From assembly GCA_938082855.1 (NCBI GenBank), contig CALKCC010000057.1, positions 1-32,034 of the forward strand: DNA of 32,034 nucleotides, in the 5' to 3' direction. A program made the position numbers and the translations under genes. Under the pieces are notes generated by a model, which was given only the letters and a program-made list of their open reading frames with translations, did not search any database and was not told the origin of the DNA. This DNA is from an uncultured Pirellulaceae bacterium (lineage in GTDB: Bacteria; Planctomycetota; Planctomycetia; Pirellulales; Pirellulaceae). Below, piece after piece: positions 7,856-15,425 of the stretch (positions within the stretch are counted from its first letter, which is position 1; the number at the start of each line of letters is the position of its first letter).

Positions 7856-8716
7856 ATGAATCGATTCAAATTCTATATGCTGGCAGTAGCAATGATGTCT
7901 CTCATCATCATTCCAGCTGTTCAAGCTCAGCCCGGCGGACTGCGCCCTGGTGGCGGTCAGCGTCCAGGCGGTGGTGGTCAATTTGGTGGTCGCGGTGGCG
8001 GTCAACAAAACAACATTTCCATCTCTCAACTCCTTCAGTCCGAGAAGGTTCGCGCCGAAGCAGAAATCTTTGACGAGCAAGTTCAGGAAATCAAGGAAGC
8101 TGTCGATAAGATTCGCTCGGAAGCTCGAGCCAATCAAGGTGAACGCCCTAACTTCCGTGAACTCACAGAAGAACAACGACGTGAACTATTTGAAAAGTTC
8201 CGTAAGAGCTCTGAAGAGACTCAAAAGAAAGTGAATGCAGCAGTAAGTGACATCCTGCTTCCTCCACAGATCGAACGACTCGAAGAAATTCGTCTTCAAC
8301 TCTTAGGTACAGGCGCTCTACTCTTAGAACCTGTCCAAAAGAAACTCAAAATCTCTGATACTCAGAAGGCTAAATTCGAAGAGATCACTAACGGAACTCG
8401 CGAAAAGGCCCAGGAAATGTTCGGCGGTGTTCGTGAACAATTCCAGGAATTAGGCGGCGACCGTGAAAAGATTCAGGCTCTGATGGCTGAGATTCGTGAA
8501 AAGATGCAGGCTGTCCAAAAGGAAGCTGAAGAAAAAATCGTTGGTACTTTAACAGCTGCACAAAAGAAGCAGTTCGAAGAAATGAAAGGAAAACCTTTTG
8601 AGATTTCTCGCGAAGACCTACGACCTCAACGACCTCAAGGTCAGCGACCTGGTCAGGGCCAACGCCCAGAAGGCCAGCGTCCTGGTGGTCAAGCCGGTCA
8701 GCGACCTAGCCTCTAA
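7856..8716 (+). CDS. Secreted Spy/CpxP-like (LTXXQ) protein with Q/R/P/G-rich ends
   Basis: The protein is 286 aa from the ATG at 7856, chosen over an upstream in-frame TTG because it starts at a signal peptide (MNRFKFYMLAVAMMSLIIIPAVQAQ) and has AGGA upstream. The mature protein begins with a Gly/Arg/Gln-rich stretch (about 24-45). A highly helical, charged region (about 55-250) contains LTXXQ-like segments: LTEEQRRELF, ISDTQKAKFEEI and LTAAQKKQFEEM. The tail repeats QRPG/QRPE/QRPS. The helical part resembles periplasmic Spy/CpxP proteins, which act as chaperones or stress sensors. Such proteins are frequent in planctomycetes, but no specific function is known. It is monocistronic and ends in a strong terminator. 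Confidence 0.75.
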   Translation: MNRFKFYMLAVAMMSLIIIPAVQAQPGGLRPGGGQRPGGGGQFGGRGGGQQNNISISQLLQSEKVRAEAEIFDEQVQEIKEAVDKIRSEARANQGERPNFRELTEEQRRELFEKFRKSSEETQKKVNAAVSDILLPPQIERLEEIRLQLLGTGALLLEPVQKKLKISDTQKAKFEEITNGTREKAQEMFGGVREQFQELGGDREKIQALMAEIREKMQAVQKEAEEKIVGTLTAAQKKQFEEMKGKPFEISREDLRPQRPQGQRPGQGQRPEGQRPGGQAGQRPSL

Positions 8717-8732
8717 TCAGGCAACAGATCAT

Positions 8733-8767
8733 AAAAAAGAGGTGCTTTCGCGAGCACCTCTTTTTTT
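8733..8767 (+). terminator. Rho-independent terminator after the Spy-like gene
   Basis: A perfect 14-bp stem (8733-8746 against 8753-8766) with core GAGGTGCT/AGCACCTC, a 6-nt loop and a seven-T run. The A-run on the left would also let it work on the minus strand. It separates the Spy-like gene from the sugar cluster. Confidence 0.92.
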
Positions 8768-8896
8768 ATGCGCCCAAAAATCTGATCTACTTCCCCTCGT
8801 ACGGTTCAACAAAGGAACAAGACAGCACATAATGGAAACTACTTAAATACATCGGTGTAACCGACACCCACTACGACCTTTAGACAAAGCACCAAT

Positions 8897-9928
8897 ATGA
8901 GAGCCATTCTACTAGAAGAACCGAAGAACTTTAAAACCATCGAAGTCGACGAAGCTCCGTCTCCGGGGCCCGGTGAAGCGCTTGTTGCCGTACACCGTGT
9001 CGGAATTTGCGGAACTGATATCAGTGGATACTTAGGAAAGTTCCCCTTCTACAGTTACCCCAGAATTCCAGGCCACGAATTAGGTGTTGAAGTTCTTGAG
9101 GTTGGCGAAGGTGTGGAAAATGTGAAAGCGGGTGACCGCTGTAGCGTCGAACCGTACATTAATAACGAAGAGAGTTTTGCGAGCCAGCGTGGGCGTGGAA
9201 ACTGCTGCGACAATCTGGAAGTCTTAGGAGTGCACACCGACGGCGGAATGAGAGAACGATTCATTGTTCCCGCTCGTAAGTTACATCCTTCGCACGGTGG
9301 GTTGGAAATGGAACAACTCGCCTTGGTGGAAACTCTGGCAATCGGCTGTCATGCTGTAGACCGGGCCAAGCCTACGGCGGACGACACGGTGTTGATCATT
9401 GGAGCCGGTCCGATCGGACTAACCTGCGTCGAATTCACCCGTCTGACTCCCGCCAAAATGATCGTCATGGATATGAATGACGATCGCCTCGCGTTCTGCC
9501 GTGACAACATGGGTGTTGAAAACACTGTGACCTTCAAAGGAGATGATTCGGAAGAACAGGCATTACGGGATGCCAATGGTGGTGAATTGCCGACCATTGT
9601 GATCGATGCAACGGGCAATGCCCAAAGCATGGCGAATGCAATGAATTACGTTGCTCATACAGGCACGTTAGTCTACGTCGGAATCACTCTCGGTGAAATC
9701 GTCTTTCCTCATCGTTGGTTGCATGCCAAGGAGATGAATTTACTTGCCTCCCGCAACGCGCTGCCAGGTGACTTCGCTCGAATTATCAAGCTCATCGAAG
9801 ACGGTCAAATCGACACACGCCCGTGGATCACTCACCGCACAACACTGGAAGATTTGCCCAATGTGTTTGAATCCTACACCAAGCCAGAAACGGGAGTCAT
9901 CAAAGCAGTGGTGACGATCCAAGACTAG
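8897..9928 (+). CDS. Zinc-type medium-chain dehydrogenase, L-galactonate 5-dehydrogenase (LgoD)-like
   Basis: The protein is 343 aa. Catalytic zinc ligands are Cys38 (GICGTD), His60-Glu61 (PGHE) and Glu145. The Rossmann loop GAGPIG is at 169-174 and Asp192 follows the second strand, pointing to NAD. The blocks FYSYPRIPGHE, GNCCDNLEVLGVHTDGGM and SRNALPGDF resemble E. coli LgoD (YjjN), which oxidises L-galactonate at C5 to D-tagaturonate. The structural zinc lobe is degraded: of the usual four cysteines only the last pair region (Cys103-Cys104) remains. First gene of the sugar cluster, 130 bp after a terminator, so a promoter must lie in 8768-8896; no clear Shine-Dalgarno precedes the ATG. Substrate could be L-galactonate or L-fuconate; a general sugar-alcohol dehydrogenase is possible. 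Confidence 0.82.
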   Translation: MRAILLEEPKNFKTIEVDEAPSPGPGEALVAVHRVGICGTDISGYLGKFPFYSYPRIPGHELGVEVLEVGEGVENVKAGDRCSVEPYINNEESFASQRGRGNCCDNLEVLGVHTDGGMRERFIVPARKLHPSHGGLEMEQLALVETLAIGCHAVDRAKPTADDTVLIIGAGPIGLTCVEFTRLTPAKMIVMDMNDDRLAFCRDNMGVENTVTFKGDDSEEQALRDANGGELPTIVIDATGNAQSMANAMNYVAHTGTLVYVGITLGEIVFPHRWLHAKEMNLLASRNALPGDFARIIKLIEDGQIDTRPWITHRTTLEDLPNVFESYTKPETGVIKAVVTIQD

Positions 9929-9962
9929 ACGATAAGACTAGACGACAAAACTAGACAACGAC
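9924..9962 (+). repeat. Three tandem 13-bp repeats at the end of the dehydrogenase gene
   Basis: ACTAGAC begins at 9924, 9937 and 9950, an exact 13-bp period (ACTAGACGATAAG, ACTAGACGACAAA, ACTAGACAACG..). The dehydrogenase stop codon lies inside the first unit. A further ACTAGTC follows at 9961. Function unknown; likely slippage-generated. Confidence 0.7.
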
Positions 9963-10045
9963 TAGTCCTGTAAACTGGTAACACCAACCTAACCAACGGC
10001 CTCTGACATCACTTCAGACGCGTTTACTCACTTAAGGAATAACTC

Positions 10046-10864
10046 ATGACCAAGTCCAGCGTAACGATCAGTCTGGTGGAAGCAGCCCGAGGAGGCCCCT
10101 TTATCCTCTGGGAGGGATTAGAGGCAGGCTGCAAAACGGCTAAAGACCTTGGGTTTGATGCGGTTGAAGTTTTTTCACTCGGCCCTGAACAGGTTGATTC
10201 CGATGAATTAGAAAAACTGCTCGGCGACTATGAACTCTCCTTAGCAGCGGTTGGAACCGGTGCGGGCATGGTGAAGCACGGGCTCTCGCTAACATCCACT
10301 TGCAGTGAGGAAAGAGCGAAAGCGAAAGAGTTTATTAAGCAGATTATTGAAATGGGTGGCCGATTTGGAGCCGGTGCAATCCTCGGCTCTATGCAAGGAC
10401 GTTGGGGAGGCGAACTTTCCAAAGAAGACGCTCTCAAGCTACTAGCAGAAGGCTGTGCAGAACTCGGCGAATACGCCAAACAATTCAATGTCCCCTTTAT
10501 CTATGAACATCTCAACCGATACGAAACCAACCTCTGTAATACGGTTGCCGAAAGTGCGGCGTTGCTCAACACGCTTGGCGACGATCACAACGTTGTCATC
10601 CTGGCAGATTTATTCCACATGAATATTGAAGAGGTCGATGTCGCCAGTGGCCTGCGGGACGGACAGGGGCTGATCGGTCACATTCACTTTGTGGATTCCA
10701 ATCGCAAGCCTGTTGGCTTAGGCCATATGGATTTCGACGCCATTTCAGCGACGATTAAAGAGATTGGTTATGACGGATACATCAGTGCGGAAGCACTACC
10801 CTATCCTGGTGAATATGAAGCCGCTAAACAAACGATCGAATCCTACAACAAGTACTTTGGTTAA
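10046..10864 (+). CDS. TIM-barrel sugar (phosphate) isomerase/epimerase, AP-endonuclease-2 fold
   Basis: The protein is 272 aa, the usual length for this family, which includes D-tagatose 3-epimerase, hydroxypyruvate isomerase and IolE/IolI. Candidate divalent-metal ligands in the expected order are Glu154 (IYEHLN), Asp188 (LADLFH), His214 (GHIHFVDSN) and Glu249 (SAEALP). The FVDSNR and GLGHMDF blocks are typical. No signal peptide; cytoplasmic. AAGGA sits 8 nt before the ATG. It lies between the LgoD-like dehydrogenase and the UxaE-like epimerase, so it probably isomerises or epimerises a keto-acid or ketose of the same route; the exact substrate cannot be read from sequence. Confidence 0.85.
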   Translation: MTKSSVTISLVEAARGGPFILWEGLEAGCKTAKDLGFDAVEVFSLGPEQVDSDELEKLLGDYELSLAAVGTGAGMVKHGLSLTSTCSEERAKAKEFIKQIIEMGGRFGAGAILGSMQGRWGGELSKEDALKLLAEGCAELGEYAKQFNVPFIYEHLNRYETNLCNTVAESAALLNTLGDDHNVVILADLFHMNIEEVDVASGLRDGQGLIGHIHFVDSNRKPVGLGHMDFDAISATIKEIGYDGYISAEALPYPGEYEAAKQTIESYNKYFG

Positions 10865-10899
10865 ACGACTCTGCGTCAAACCTTTTAGAAAGAACAACT

Positions 10900-12183
10900 A
10901 TGTCTGAACAATCTCTTCCCAAACCTGTGTGCTTAGGGCTCGATCCCAGCTTCGGATTCGGTGACCGAACCGGCGTAGCCACACCTGGACACGTCGCATC
11001 CATGCAACGAGCAGGAAATGGCATTCAGCCAATCTTTCCTCAACAGTCCATTCGGGAGATGGCTCGTACATCCAGAACTCCTATCGGAGTCATGAACGAC
11101 GCGCTTCAGGGCATGATCGATGCAGGTTGGACCGGGATAACCGGAGCAGATGCAGACCATTTGAAAACGAAGCAAGACGTTGATGTCACGGCCGAAGTGG
11201 GATTCACTTTTTTCACCATCGACCCCTCTGATTTCGTCGATGCTGAAGCTGATGATTACGATGAGGCAACCTTACGAGAAAAACATACTGAAGTAGCTGG
11301 TGAAGTTGCCTGGGTTGGAGATTATCAAGGTAAAACCGTTACGTTACCCAACGGTACAACTATCGATCTCAATGAGGAAGCCTGCCTGAGAGCAGCCGTC
11401 AAATATGGCCGGTCACTCAATCATGCTCTGGATCTATCAAACTACATCGCAGAAGTACAGCAAGCCGCTGGTCGTGATTACGAAATCGAACTCAGTGTAG
11501 ACGAAACCGAACAGCCTACCACATTGGCTGAGCACTACATCATTGCTGACCAATGCTTAAAGAATGGCATGAAGCTCGTCAGCCTTGCCCCACGTTTCAT
11601 TGGCGAGTTTGAAAAGGGAGTCGACTTTATCGGTGACTTAGCGGCACTGGAAGTTTCCCTCAATGATCACGCTGAAATCGCTCGACTACTCGGCCCTTAC
11701 AAACTCTCACTACACAGTGGTTCCGACAAACTCTCCATGTACGGACTACTAAGTAAAGCGACGCGCGGACTGTGGCACGTGAAGACAGCCGGAACCAGTT
11801 ACCTAGAAGCCTTGCGTGTTGTCGCTCGGCATGAAAAAGGACTCTTCCGTGAAATCGTCGAGTTTTCACGTGGCCGTTACAACACCGACAAAGCGACCTA
11901 CCACGTTCACGCAACATTAGAGATGGTAGCCGCTCCTTCCGAGATCGACTGTGACACCGATCTGGAACGCCAGTATTTAGAACTCTGGGATGAAGTGCCA
12001 CAGGGTAAAGGCTTTACGCTTCCAGGACGGCAAATCCTACACTGTACATTTGGTAGCGTGCTCACGGATGAAAAATTCGGTCCGCTTGTCGCTGACATTT
12101 TACGTCAGCACCCAGATACCTATACAGCCGTACTAGACGACCACTTCACTCGACATCTTGAAGCGTTACAGTCCGGAATGTAA
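10900..12183 (+). CDS. uxaE-like: Tagaturonate epimerase (UxaE)-like protein
   Basis: The protein is 427 aa. Conserved blocks recall Thermotoga UxaE (TM0440), which interconverts D-tagaturonate and D-fructuronate: SFGFGDRTGVATPGHV (17-32), PIFPQQSIRE, TGADADHLK (81-89), FTIDPSD (105-111), SVDETEQPT, RFIGEFEKGVDF, SLHSGSDKLSMYG, HVKTAGTSYLEA and YHVHATL. Compared with TM0440 as I remember it, the first roughly 80 residues are missing and the protein starts almost directly at the GDRxG block. Metal-dependent sugar-acid epimerisation in the cytoplasm is the expected activity. It is 35 bp after the preceding gene with a weak AGAAAG ribosome site. The substrate may be tagaturonate or a 1-deoxy analogue if L-fucose is the input. 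Confidence 0.83.
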   Translation: MSEQSLPKPVCLGLDPSFGFGDRTGVATPGHVASMQRAGNGIQPIFPQQSIREMARTSRTPIGVMNDALQGMIDAGWTGITGADADHLKTKQDVDVTAEVGFTFFTIDPSDFVDAEADDYDEATLREKHTEVAGEVAWVGDYQGKTVTLPNGTTIDLNEEACLRAAVKYGRSLNHALDLSNYIAEVQQAAGRDYEIELSVDETEQPTTLAEHYIIADQCLKNGMKLVSLAPRFIGEFEKGVDFIGDLAALEVSLNDHAEIARLLGPYKLSLHSGSDKLSMYGLLSKATRGLWHVKTAGTSYLEALRVVARHEKGLFREIVEFSRGRYNTDKATYHVHATLEMVAAPSEIDCDTDLERQYLELWDEVPQGKGFTLPGRQILHCTFGSVLTDEKFGPLVADILRQHPDTYTAVLDDHFTRHLEALQSGM

Positions 12184-12203
12184 TCGAAAGGAATCGAAGT
12201 ACC

Positions 12204-12650
12204 ATGTTAAAGCACCAATTGATCCATCCAAAAATCAATGAAGTTCTAGGTCGAGCGGGTCATCACTCGCGAATTCTCATTGCCGACGGGAACTACCCCT
12301 GTTCCTCCACATTGGGTCCCAACGCAGAATTGGTAAGCCTCAATCTGTCTCCCGGACTCCCCACCTGCGATCAAGTACTCAAGGCATTGCTCACAGCGAT
12401 TCCTGTCGAGAAAGCCTGCACGATGATGTACGAAACGGAAGGCCCGTACGCACTTGATGGCGACCCGCCAGTGTGGGATGACTATCGAGCGTCCTTCAAG
12501 GAAGCCGGAGTCGACGTCGATCTGGAACCAATCGACAAATGGGATTTCTACCCGGAAGTCTCAACAGCCGATCATGTTCTTACGATTCAAACAGCAGATC
12601 AGCAACGCTTCGCGAATCTGTTGCTTCACATTGGCGTCCGCATGGACTAG
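12204..12650 (+). CDS. fucU: RbsD/FucU-family sugar mutarotase, L-fucose type
   Basis: The protein is 148 aa, the length of FucU/RbsD proteins. It has the N-terminal block INEVLGRAGHHSRILIADGNYP with His20 and Asp28 at the catalytic positions, and a C-terminal TADQQRFANLLLHIGV. EGPYALDGDPPVWDDY resembles the FucU branch more than ribose-type RbsD. The enzyme interconverts alpha and beta anomers of L-fucose (and galactose-configured pyranoses), feeding the dehydrogenase that follows. It starts 20 bp after the UxaE-like stop with AAAGGA upstream, so it is in the same operon. Confidence 0.9.
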   Translation: MLKHQLIHPKINEVLGRAGHHSRILIADGNYPCSSTLGPNAELVSLNLSPGLPTCDQVLKALLTAIPVEKACTMMYETEGPYALDGDPPVWDDYRASFKEAGVDVDLEPIDKWDFYPEVSTADHVLTIQTADQQRFANLLLHIGVRMD

Positions 12651-12677
12651 CCGCAAGCTGCAAGCGAGCATTCTTCA

Positions 12678-13628
12678 ATGAAAACACGACGACTTGGAAA
12701 CACTGATTTAGATCTATCAGTGGTGAGCTTCGGAGCCTCTTCTTTAGGAGCGGAATTTCGCAGCGTCGATGTGAATGAAGCCCTCTCTGCTGTTCCTGCA
12801 GCCATTGATTGCGGCATGAACTTCATTGACACCTCACCTTACTACGGTCGAGGTATTGGTGAAGTTCTACTCGGAATTGCCTTAAAAGGGATCCCCCGCG
12901 ATCAATATTTTCTGGGAACGAAACTGGGACGATACCATGTCAATCATTTCGATTTTTCAGCGCAGCGAGTGAAAGAAAGTGTCGACGTCAGTTTACACCG
13001 CTTAGGCACGGATCACCTCGATATTATGTTGTGCCATGATATTGAATTCGTGGACCGCCAACAGATCGTTGACGAAACCTTACCGGCATTGCGGGAAATT
13101 CAGAGGCAGGGAAAAGTTCGGTATATCGGAATCTCTGGCTACCCGATGAGTAATCTCACGTTCATTCTCGACCAAACAGATCTCGATGTCGTCCTGAGCT
13201 ACAACCACTACACATTACAAAACACTATGTTCGATGACATGGTGCCGTACCTGAAGGAAAAAGGAGTTGGCATTATGAATGCGGCTCCCTTCTCTGCCAG
13301 GCTACTAACCAATGCTCCGCTGCCTGAATGGCACAAGGCGACACCATTTGTCCGCGAGACTTGTGAAAAGGCCGCCGCTCACTGTACAGCAGCAGGAGTC
13401 GATATTGCCCAGCTAGCACTACAGTTTTCCATTGCCAATGAAGAGATGACCACCTGTATTACTGGCAGTGCTAACCAGGCACGGATCAGGCAATGGGCGG
13501 AATGGGCGGAATTGCCACTGGACCAAACATTAGTCGCCGAAGTTCAGGACATTCTGAAGCCAATACACAATTGGTTCTATACCGAGGGCCGTCCTGAAAA
13601 CAACGATCCACAACCTGAGACGAATTAG
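12678..13628 (+). CDS. Aldo/keto reductase, L-galactose / L-fucose 1-dehydrogenase-like
   Basis: The protein is 316 aa, an (alpha/beta)8 AKR with the catalytic tetrad Asp51, Tyr56 (DTSPYYG), Lys82 (GTKLGRY) and His120 (LCHDIEF). FGASSLGAEF, FDFSAQRVKESVDVSLHRLG, HDIEFV and LSYNHYTL closely recall plant and bacterial L-galactose dehydrogenases, which oxidise L-galactose (or L-fucose, its 6-deoxy form) at C1 to the lactone with NAD(P). It lies 27 bp after fucU, which supplies the right anomer, and 10 bp before the lactonase, which takes its product. The activity is well supported; choice between L-galactose and L-fucose is not possible from sequence. Confidence 0.87.
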   Translation: MKTRRLGNTDLDLSVVSFGASSLGAEFRSVDVNEALSAVPAAIDCGMNFIDTSPYYGRGIGEVLLGIALKGIPRDQYFLGTKLGRYHVNHFDFSAQRVKESVDVSLHRLGTDHLDIMLCHDIEFVDRQQIVDETLPALREIQRQGKVRYIGISGYPMSNLTFILDQTDLDVVLSYNHYTLQNTMFDDMVPYLKEKGVGIMNAAPFSARLLTNAPLPEWHKATPFVRETCEKAAAHCTAAGVDIAQLALQFSIANEEMTTCITGSANQARIRQWAEWAELPLDQTLVAEVQDILKPIHNWFYTEGRPENNDPQPETN

Positions 13629-13638
13629 AGGTGAATGT

Positions 13639-14487
13639 GTGAGTATTAAGATCGATGCCCATCATCATTTCTGGGATTTGACTCGAACTGAATTCGATTA
13701 CCGCTGGTTATCAGCACCCGGCAACGAAGCAATCTGCAAGTCGTACTTGCCGGACACACTGGCTGAGCATATCCAGCAAGTCGGAGTGGACAGAACAGTG
13801 CTCGTCCAGACTCAGCACACGCTCAAGGAAAATGATTGGGCACTCGAACTCGCAGCAAACACCGATTACATTGCCGGCGTGGTAGGCTGGGTGGACTTAG
13901 CCGTGGATGATGTTGAGGATCAGGTCCTGCGTTACAAAGAGATGGATAAGTTCGTCGGCGTACGGCACATTACTCAAGATGAGCCTGACGACAACTTCAT
14001 CATTCGCGAGGATGTATTACGCGGATTGAAAGTACTCGAAAAGCACAATGTACCGTTCGATCTTTTGTTCTATGTCAAACATTTGCATCACGCCCAGCAA
14101 CTTGGGGAACAGTTTGGCGAACTTCCAATGGTGATAGATCATCTTTCCAAACCGGAAATCAAAGATCAGCGACTCGATAACTGGGAAGCCAATATTCGAT
14201 CGGCAGCCAGTTTCCCCAATATCATGTGTAAACTCTCCGGTATGGTAACCGAAGCGGATTGGAACAACTGGAGTCCTTCAGACTTAAAGCCCTATGTGGA
14301 AATTGTTTTAGAAGCATTCGGACCGGAACGATGTATGTTTGGTTCCGACTGGCCTGTCTGTGAATTGGCTGCGTCTTACGCCGATGTCCATCATGCTCTT
14401 ACCGAAACCGTGGGAGCCCTTAGTGAGAGTGAACTAAGCGATCTTTTTGGCGGCACTGCCAATCGTTTTTATCGACTTGGGCTTTAA
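13639..14487 (+). CDS. Amidohydrolase-family sugar lactonase (L-fuconolactonase / L-galactonolactonase, COG3618)
   Basis: The protein is 282 aa with a GTG start preceded by AGAGGTG. It belongs to the amidohydrolase superfamily: HxH at His8/His10 (DAHHHFWD), His168 (VIDHLSKP) and Asp237 (FGSDWPV). YRWL near the N-terminus and KLSGMVTEADW are typical of COG3618 lactonases acting on L-fucono-, L-rhamnono- or L-galactono-lactones. It opens the lactone made by the preceding dehydrogenase to the aldonic acid. The pairing with fucU and an L-galactose-dehydrogenase-like AKR favours L-fucose or L-galactose over L-rhamnose. Last tightly packed gene of the cluster. Confidence 0.9.
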   Translation: MSIKIDAHHHFWDLTRTEFDYRWLSAPGNEAICKSYLPDTLAEHIQQVGVDRTVLVQTQHTLKENDWALELAANTDYIAGVVGWVDLAVDDVEDQVLRYKEMDKFVGVRHITQDEPDDNFIIREDVLRGLKVLEKHNVPFDLLFYVKHLHHAQQLGEQFGELPMVIDHLSKPEIKDQRLDNWEANIRSAASFPNIMCKLSGMVTEADWNNWSPSDLKPYVEIVLEAFGPERCMFGSDWPVCELAASYADVHHALTETVGALSESELSDLFGGTANRFYRLGL

Positions 14488-14611
14488 TGCCTGAAGTTGC
14501 TAGCCATTCCTGCTCTGCCGTCACACTCCGGTCTGGCGTTGCTATTCAAGTTGTAGCCAATGGGATATACTGCCTACTTACTAATCGCCCTTTTGGACTC
14601 AATGCGACGTA

Positions 14612-15406
14612 ATGGATTACGATCTCGGGCAATTTGAACTCTGGCAGTATCTAGTCTTCGCTGGAGTCTTCTTCACCAGCTGTTTTCTCCAGGGAGTCAT
14701 TGGTTTTGGAGCTGGTGCTTTCGGGATTCCCATCCTGTACTTCTGTGACTTTCCTATTGATACGGCGATTGCTGCCATCACCATCGCCTCCATGACACAA
14801 TCAGGCATTGGCGCCTGGAAACTGGCTGATTCAATCAACTGGAAATCCACGATCCGTCCGGGATTGGTGCGTATCCTCTTTATCCTGCCCGGCGTGTTAG
14901 CCTTGGACTTCCTCAACAACTACAGTGATTCGCCCGAGCAAAACAAAGAGCTCATTCAACAATCGATTGGAATCGTTTTGATCCTGATCGTATTTACCAA
15001 AGGCATGATCAAACTGGAACCTCAGGAAGACTTACCTGTGGTTTGGGAATACATTGCATTTTCGATCAGCGGCGTGATGCTCGGATTTATCGGCATGGGC
15101 GGTCCCGCTGTAGCATTATGGGTGATGTGCCAACCCTGGAATGCTAAACGGAGCCGGGGCTTCTTATTCGCCATGCTATTCTATGGCATGATCCCTCTGG
15201 CCATTCTGCTTGTCTGGAAATTTGGAGCGACTTCGACAACCGGATTGATTCTGGGCGTCCTTGGGCTTCCTGTCGTATTCCTGGGAACCAGCACTGGGAT
15301 TCGTGTTGGCAATATGCTGGATCGCAAGAAGCTTCAGCGTTATGCACTGGTCGCGCTGTTCCTCATCGGCTTGAGCGCCATTCTAAAGCCACTGTTAATG
15401 GGCTAA
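14612..15406 (+). CDS. TSUP (TauE/SafE) family membrane transporter
   Basis: The protein is 264 aa and strongly hydrophobic, with about eight membrane segments. The first carries the family motif FLQGVIGFGAGAFGIP, repeated in the second half as GFIGMGGPAVALWVM; this internal duplication is typical of TSUP proteins. Members export or import sulfite, sulfonates, sulfoacetate or organic acids. It follows the lactonase by 124 bp with no terminator between them, so it may belong to the sugar operon and move an acid or sulfur by-product, but could have its own promoter. It converges on the phoH gene with only 19 bp between stops and no terminator hairpin. Confidence 0.87.
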   Translation: MDYDLGQFELWQYLVFAGVFFTSCFLQGVIGFGAGAFGIPILYFCDFPIDTAIAAITIASMTQSGIGAWKLADSINWKSTIRPGLVRILFILPGVLALDFLNNYSDSPEQNKELIQQSIGIVLILIVFTKGMIKLEPQEDLPVVWEYIAFSISGVMLGFIGMGGPAVALWVMCQPWNAKRSRGFLFAMLFYGMIPLAILLVWKFGATSTTGLILGVLGLPVVFLGTSTGIRVGNMLDRKKLQRYALVALFLIGLSAILKPLLMG

Positions 15407-15425
15407 TCGACATTAGCACCAAAGC

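Noticed and set aside
8897-14487. L-rhamnose catabolic cluster (COG3618 lactonases can serve rhamnose)
   Set aside because: FucU-type mutarotase and an L-galactose-dehydrogenase-like AKR favour the galacto configuration; no rhamnose-specific gene is present.
14488-14611. Promoter with TATACT at about 14565 before the TSUP gene
   Set aside because: No -35 at acceptable spacing; too weak to list.
15407-15425. Terminator between the convergent TSUP and phoH genes
   Set aside because: Only 19 bp separate the stop codons and no stem with T-run is visible.
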